From contig NC_088601.1 of NCBI RefSeq assembly GCF_036426115.1, positions 1,674,001 to 1,738,000 on the forward strand: a DNA stretch of 64,000 bases, read 5' to 3'. This DNA comes from Kwoniella botswanensis. Its lineage: Eukaryota > Basidiomycota > Tremellomycetes > Tremellales > Cryptococcaceae. This document shows, in pieces, positions 59,920-64,000 of the stretch; positions within the stretch are counted from its first letter, which is position 1; the number at the start of each line of letters is the position of its first letter. A model generated the notes under the pieces. That model made no database searches, was not told the origin of the DNA, and saw nothing but the letters and a program-made list of their open reading frames with translations. The translations under genes and the position numbers were made by a program.

Positions 59920-62033
59920 ATGCTCAGAAACTCATCTCGTATACTCGCTTCTTCATCTTCTACCTCTGCTCTCAGGAGATCAGGAGTGCGGACTTTGATA
60001 GTAGCTAGAAATGTCGCTAAACCTCAATTGTGAGTATCAGCTCGACTCCCACGGCAATGGGAAGAAAGTGTGGTTACTAATATATGTGATACGTTGATAG
60101 AGCTCGAGCAGCTATACCTGCTCAACAGCAGATTGTATTTAGATCCGCTTTCCACTCTTCTTCCTTACTCCTTGGTGAGCTAGTGGTGTGCCCATGTCTC
60201 GCGAAACAGATTAGCTCACTTTCTTTCTATGTTCAGCCGAAACCGTTAAAGTACCTCAAATGGTGAGCTGCTTTTGAACGAGTGTTTTGCGTCACGACGA
60301 GTGACTCCAGCTTACATGTGACTCGTGACACTTCGATAGGCCGAGTCCATCACTGAAGGTACTTTGAAACAATGGAACAAACAAGTTGGAGATTCTGTCA
60401 GTCAAGATGAGGAAATTGCTACCATCGAGACTGACAAGGTGAGTCGAGTTTTTTCTCATTCAACCACCTTGCAAAACTTCCTCATGCTAACAGCTTTACT
60501 ACGTATAGATCGACGTATCAGTGAACGCTCCTATGGCCGGTAAGATTGTCGAATTGCTCGCAGAGGAAGATTCGACCGTCACTGTCGGACAAGATTTATT
60601 CAAGATCGAACCTGGAGAAGGAGGTGGTGAGGGATCAGGAGCCGCCAGCGAGAAAGATAAGTCTCAACCCTCTGGAGCTGCCAAGTCAGAAGCCAAGAAT
60701 GCCGAAGAAGGTAATAAGGATCAAGCTGCTCCGGAAGCTGCTAAGGAGAAAGGTGCAAGTGAAGAAGTTCACCAGAAACAGGATCAGAAGGCTCCTGCCC
60801 TCGAGAAATCGGAGGCTGAGAAACCTGCTCCTAAGAAAGAGGAATCTGCTCCTGCACCTGCACCTAAGAAGGAGGAGAAACCTAAGAAGGACGAAGGAGC
60901 GAAACAAGAAAAGGCTTTGGGCAGCAGGAATGAAACTAGGGTGAGTATGATTTATCTATATTGTCCTTAATGCCATGCCGTCTGCTTCGGTATCACCATG
61001 ACATCTGGAACTCCTCGACAACCTTCTTTTTGATACCATTCATTGTGGGGCCTTGACGGAGAATGTTATACTTACTTGCATGAATCTTTCTAAATATACA
61101 GGTCAAGATGTCAAGAATGCGACAAACCATCTCTACCCGACTCAAGGCCTCTCAAAATGCCGCTGCTTCTTTGACGACATTCAACGAGATCGACATGTCC
61201 TCTTTGATGGACTTCAGGAAATTATACAAAGATGGAATCTTGAAAGCCGATGGTGTCAAATTAGGTTTCATGTCTGCTTTCGCTAAAGCTTCATGTCTCG
61301 CCCTCAAAGAGATCCCAGCTGCCAACGCGTCAATCGAAGGTGATTCGATCGTTTACAGAGATTATGTCGATTTGAGTGTTGCTGTGGCTACACCCAAAGG
61401 TCTTGTCACGCCTGTTGTCAGAAATGCGGAGAGCATGGGTTTGATTGAGATTGAGAAAGCTATTGCTGAGTTGGGTAAGAAGGTGTGTAATGACCCCTTT
61501 GGAATAACCGTTGCACCATTCGGGTTGCATTTGCTGATCATTGCTGTTTGTGGTTGATTGCAGGCAAGAGACAACAAACTTGGTATTGAAGATATGTCAG
61601 GTGGTACTTTCACTATCTCCAATGGTGGTGTCTTCGGTTCTCTTTACGGTACACCTATGTGAGTGCTTGCTTGGTATAATTCCTTTTGTACTGGTATGAT
61701 CACCAAGAGCTGATATATCTTTGTTCGTGTTTGCACCTTCAGCATCAATCTTCCTCAAGCCGCTGTACTCGGTATGCACGCCATCAAGGAGAAGCCAGTA
61801 GTCGTCAACGGTCAAATCGTCATCAGACCCATCATGGTCGTTGCTTTGACTTATGACCATAGGTTATTGGATGGTAGAGAAGCTGTCACTTTCTTGGGTG
61901 AGCGGACTATTTTTTTTTTTCTCAGGCTCAGTCAAAAGAATGGGATGAAGCTGATTTTGGTGATTTCATGGTAGTCCGAGTCAAAGAATACATCGAAGAT
62001 TCACGAAGAATGTTACTTCCTTCTCCACTCTAA
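59920..62033 (+). CDS. KGD2: Dihydrolipoamide succinyltransferase, E2 of 2-oxoglutarate dehydrogenase
   Basis: This is the mitochondrial E2 core enzyme of the TCA cycle, transferring the succinyl group from lipoamide to CoA. Start at 59920 gives a Ser/Arg-rich mitochondrial presequence ([20 protein letters not shown]). The lipoyl domain is [37 protein letters not shown] (lipoyl lysine) and [21 protein letters not shown] long Ala/Pro/Lys/Glu linker follows. The catalytic domain has [77 protein letters not shown] and [18 protein letters not shown] (active-site HxxxDG). There is no E3-binding domain, which is usual for fungal Kgd2. It has about nine exons and about 470 residues. Confidence 0.96.
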
Positions 62034-62672
62034 GTGTAGGAAGGAGTATAAGTCATGAGGAAGTAGTAGTATAACCCAATACCCTTGATTCATCAAAACT
62101 CAATTTCTATATCGCTCTCATCTGTCATGCAATATCATTGATTATCGGTCGTTGGCTTGTCTATCGGACCTGTGACTCGTTCCTCTGTGGTGCAACTGTG
62201 ACGACGATGATGAATTGCTTGACTCGTGACTGATGTAGATTGGAATATCATTATATCTTAATCACACTTCAATCCTTGATTTCATTTTCATTTCGTTCCT
62301 ATCAAATACGCCAAGATGACTGTGCAATCAAGGGGAACTGCATCTTGACCACGTGGATATGACGTCATCTTTCCGTGTTTACCCTGAGTGTTTATTCTTT
62401 CTCCGAGTGAAAGTCAATTCCGAGTTTCAAGTTTGTCCAGGCTGATCACGCTTCACGTTTATTTCGTGTTATTGTTAGTTAATCGACTTTTAAGCAATCT
62501 GTGTACGTTCAGTAGGAACACAAGGGAGGTCTCTGTGTTCAGGCTTGTCATCTCTGTCTTCTCTGCGCAGAGTGGTAGCGAACGGACGACGCATAAGACT
62601 TCTTTTTCCGACTGTCCGAGCTATAGACTTCAGATCAAAGAAGGGGCCTCAAAGGTTGGAGATAACGATAAG
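62034..62672. promoter_or_regulatory. Intergenic region upstream of the CSC1-like gene
   Basis: About 640 bases hold the KGD2 3' end and the upstream region of the channel gene. Open frames here show no motif. Confidence 0.35.
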
Positions 62673-64000
62673 ATGTCGTGAGTAATTCCTCTCAAGAGTG
62701 TCTGCTGTGTCTTGTTGGATAATCGTTGGTAAAGCTAAAGACGCCGTCCACCACAGTAATACGAGTAGCGATGCCTTGTCAGCATCCACATCCTCCTTCG
62801 TCACTTCCCTAGTCACCAACACGGCTATAGCGGGAGGTGAATTGGTGGCGTTCATTATTTTTAGACGATGGATCAAAGCTATGTAAGTAAAATGTGATAT
62901 CATATCAAACATGTCCTCTGACTCGTGTGCACTGACATGTCGTGCTCTCAGCTATGAACCACGAACTTACATTCCACCTAAAGACAGTCAAGCTCCTGTT
63001 TTGGGCAAGAGCATCTTCAGTCCATTATGGCGTATAGTAATGGGTGTGTACATCTCTCGGCTCTCCCAGCCGAGCAGTCAAGCTGACAGGCAATCGTATT
63101 TTCTAATAGCCGACCCCGAAGAGATCCTTCATAAGAACGGAGTAGATCCCTACGTCTTCGTCCGATTCCTGATCATGATGTCCAAAGCGATGGTACCCAT
63201 CTGGTTGATATCTTGGTTGATCCTCTTACCTGTGGACTCAGCACATTCGACAAATGGTTCGAAAGATGGTTTGGATAGGTTCACTTTTGGAAATGTGGCG
63301 AAGGATAAACAGAGCAGATATTGGGCGCATCTGATTCTTGATTACTGTTTTATCTGTGAGTGTGACGTCTGAACCTCGACTCGTTGGAGGCTATCGGTCA
63401 AGATCGGGGCAAAGGGGAAGTGATCGACCTGACTGATGCTTGTCTTGTTACCATAGTCTGGTTTTTATGGCTCATCTGGGGTGAAATGCAGCATTGGCTG
63501 GTAGTCCGACAACGACATCTGATCAACCCTAGTCATTCCAAGCTTGCTCAAGCAAACACCGTCTTGGTCACAGGTATTCCTAAGCACTATCTGGATGAAG
63601 AGAAATTAGAACAGCTTTTCCAGCATCTACCAGGAGGTGTCAAGAGAATCTGGTTGAATAGGTAAGTCGTTCAGAGCGCCTGGTACCGTACAATCCAAGC
63701 TCACAAAACCCTCTTAGAAACCTCAAGGACATGCCAGATTTACACGATCGTCGAGTGTTCGCTACCAACAAACTTGAGTCCGCTCAAGTAGATCTCATCA
63801 AATTCGCCAGGAAATGGAAGATACAGAGAGAAGGAAAAGTCGAAAAATTGGAGCATAAACATAAACAGGTACCACCTACACTCACCGGACCCAACAATCC
63901 TCAACTTCTACCTGGACAAGAAGGTCAGACACCGGCCGGACCAACTGGACCACCTAGAGTTGTTCATCCGGATCCTGAAAGGGGAGATGACAGAGAACCA
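62673..64000 (+). CDS. CSC1/OSCA/TMEM63-like cation channel, 3' end outside window
   Basis: This is an osmosensitive, calcium-permeable channel of the plasma membrane family. Visible parts in order: an N-terminal extracellular Ser/Thr segment (HHSNTSSDALSASTSSFV), first helix (NTAIAGGELVAFIIFRRW), then YEPRTYIPPKDSQAPVLGKS and PLWRIVMADPEEILHKNGVD. Next come PYVFVRFLIMMSKAMVPIWL (helix), WFLWLIWGEMQHWLVVRQRH (helix) and the cytosolic PHM7-type RNA-recognition-like domain NTVLVTGIPKHYLDEEKLEQ, LPGGVKRIWLNRNLKD. The pore domain lies beyond 64000. The start is provisional: an ATG at 62673 precedes a good donor (GTGAGT), but the junction does not join cleanly in frame, so exon 1 may be elsewhere. 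Confidence 0.85.

Noticed and set aside
62388-62681. Open frame just before the CSC1-like gene as its N-terminus
   Set aside because: It ends in a stop right at the first donor and has no resemblance to the family N-terminus.

Overview
The window looks like a chromosome segment from a basidiomycete yeast of the Tremellomycetes (Cryptococcus/Kwoniella type). Almost every gene is split by several short introns with GTGAGT/GTAAGT donors and CTAAC/CTGAC-like branch sites. The housekeeping proteins are fungal, and the window carries a family of secreted proteins ending in a CPL1-like domain, which I know from Cryptococcus. No rRNA, tRNA, CRISPR array or intact transposon was recognised.

Layout. 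(1) 1-16.2 kb is mostly housekeeping: cysteinyl-tRNA synthetase (-, runs off the left edge, with a probable mitochondrial and a cytosolic start), the p24 cargo receptor ERV25 (+), a conserved-looking unknown (+), a U1A/U2B''-type two-RRM snRNP protein (-), ceramide synthase LAG1 (+), two unknown spliced genes (-), a PMP3 proteolipid (-), SRP receptor beta (-) and coactosin (+). (2) 16.4-38.9 kb is a head-to-tail array of 14 copies, all on the minus strand, of one secreted cysteine-rich family. Each copy has a signal peptide, two WSC-like cysteine modules, a basic linker with a dibasic pair, and a C-terminal CPL1-like domain. Six copies look whole and eight are broken, truncated or fragmentary. 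(3) 39.6-47 kb holds TTI1 (+), dCMP deaminase DCD1 (-) and an arrestin-like protein (-). (4) 47.9-59.5 kb is a second lineage-type expansion: seven F-box-like paralogues in both orientations, several ending in a CPACG motif, with at least three damaged. (5) 59.9-64 kb holds the mitochondrial 2-oxoglutarate dehydrogenase E2 (KGD2, +) and the start of a CSC1/OSCA-type mechanosensitive channel (+, runs off the right edge).

How it fits together. The housekeeping genes are unrelated in function and follow ordinary fungal gene order. The two arrays are the special feature. One makes surface or secreted cysteine-rich proteins with a predicted proteolytic cleavage point. The other makes intracellular F-box-like adaptors. 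Both show birth-and-death evolution, with whole copies next to decaying ones. The CPL1-like array is the best candidate for an undescribed system: a tandem battery of diversified effectors or cell-surface ligands.
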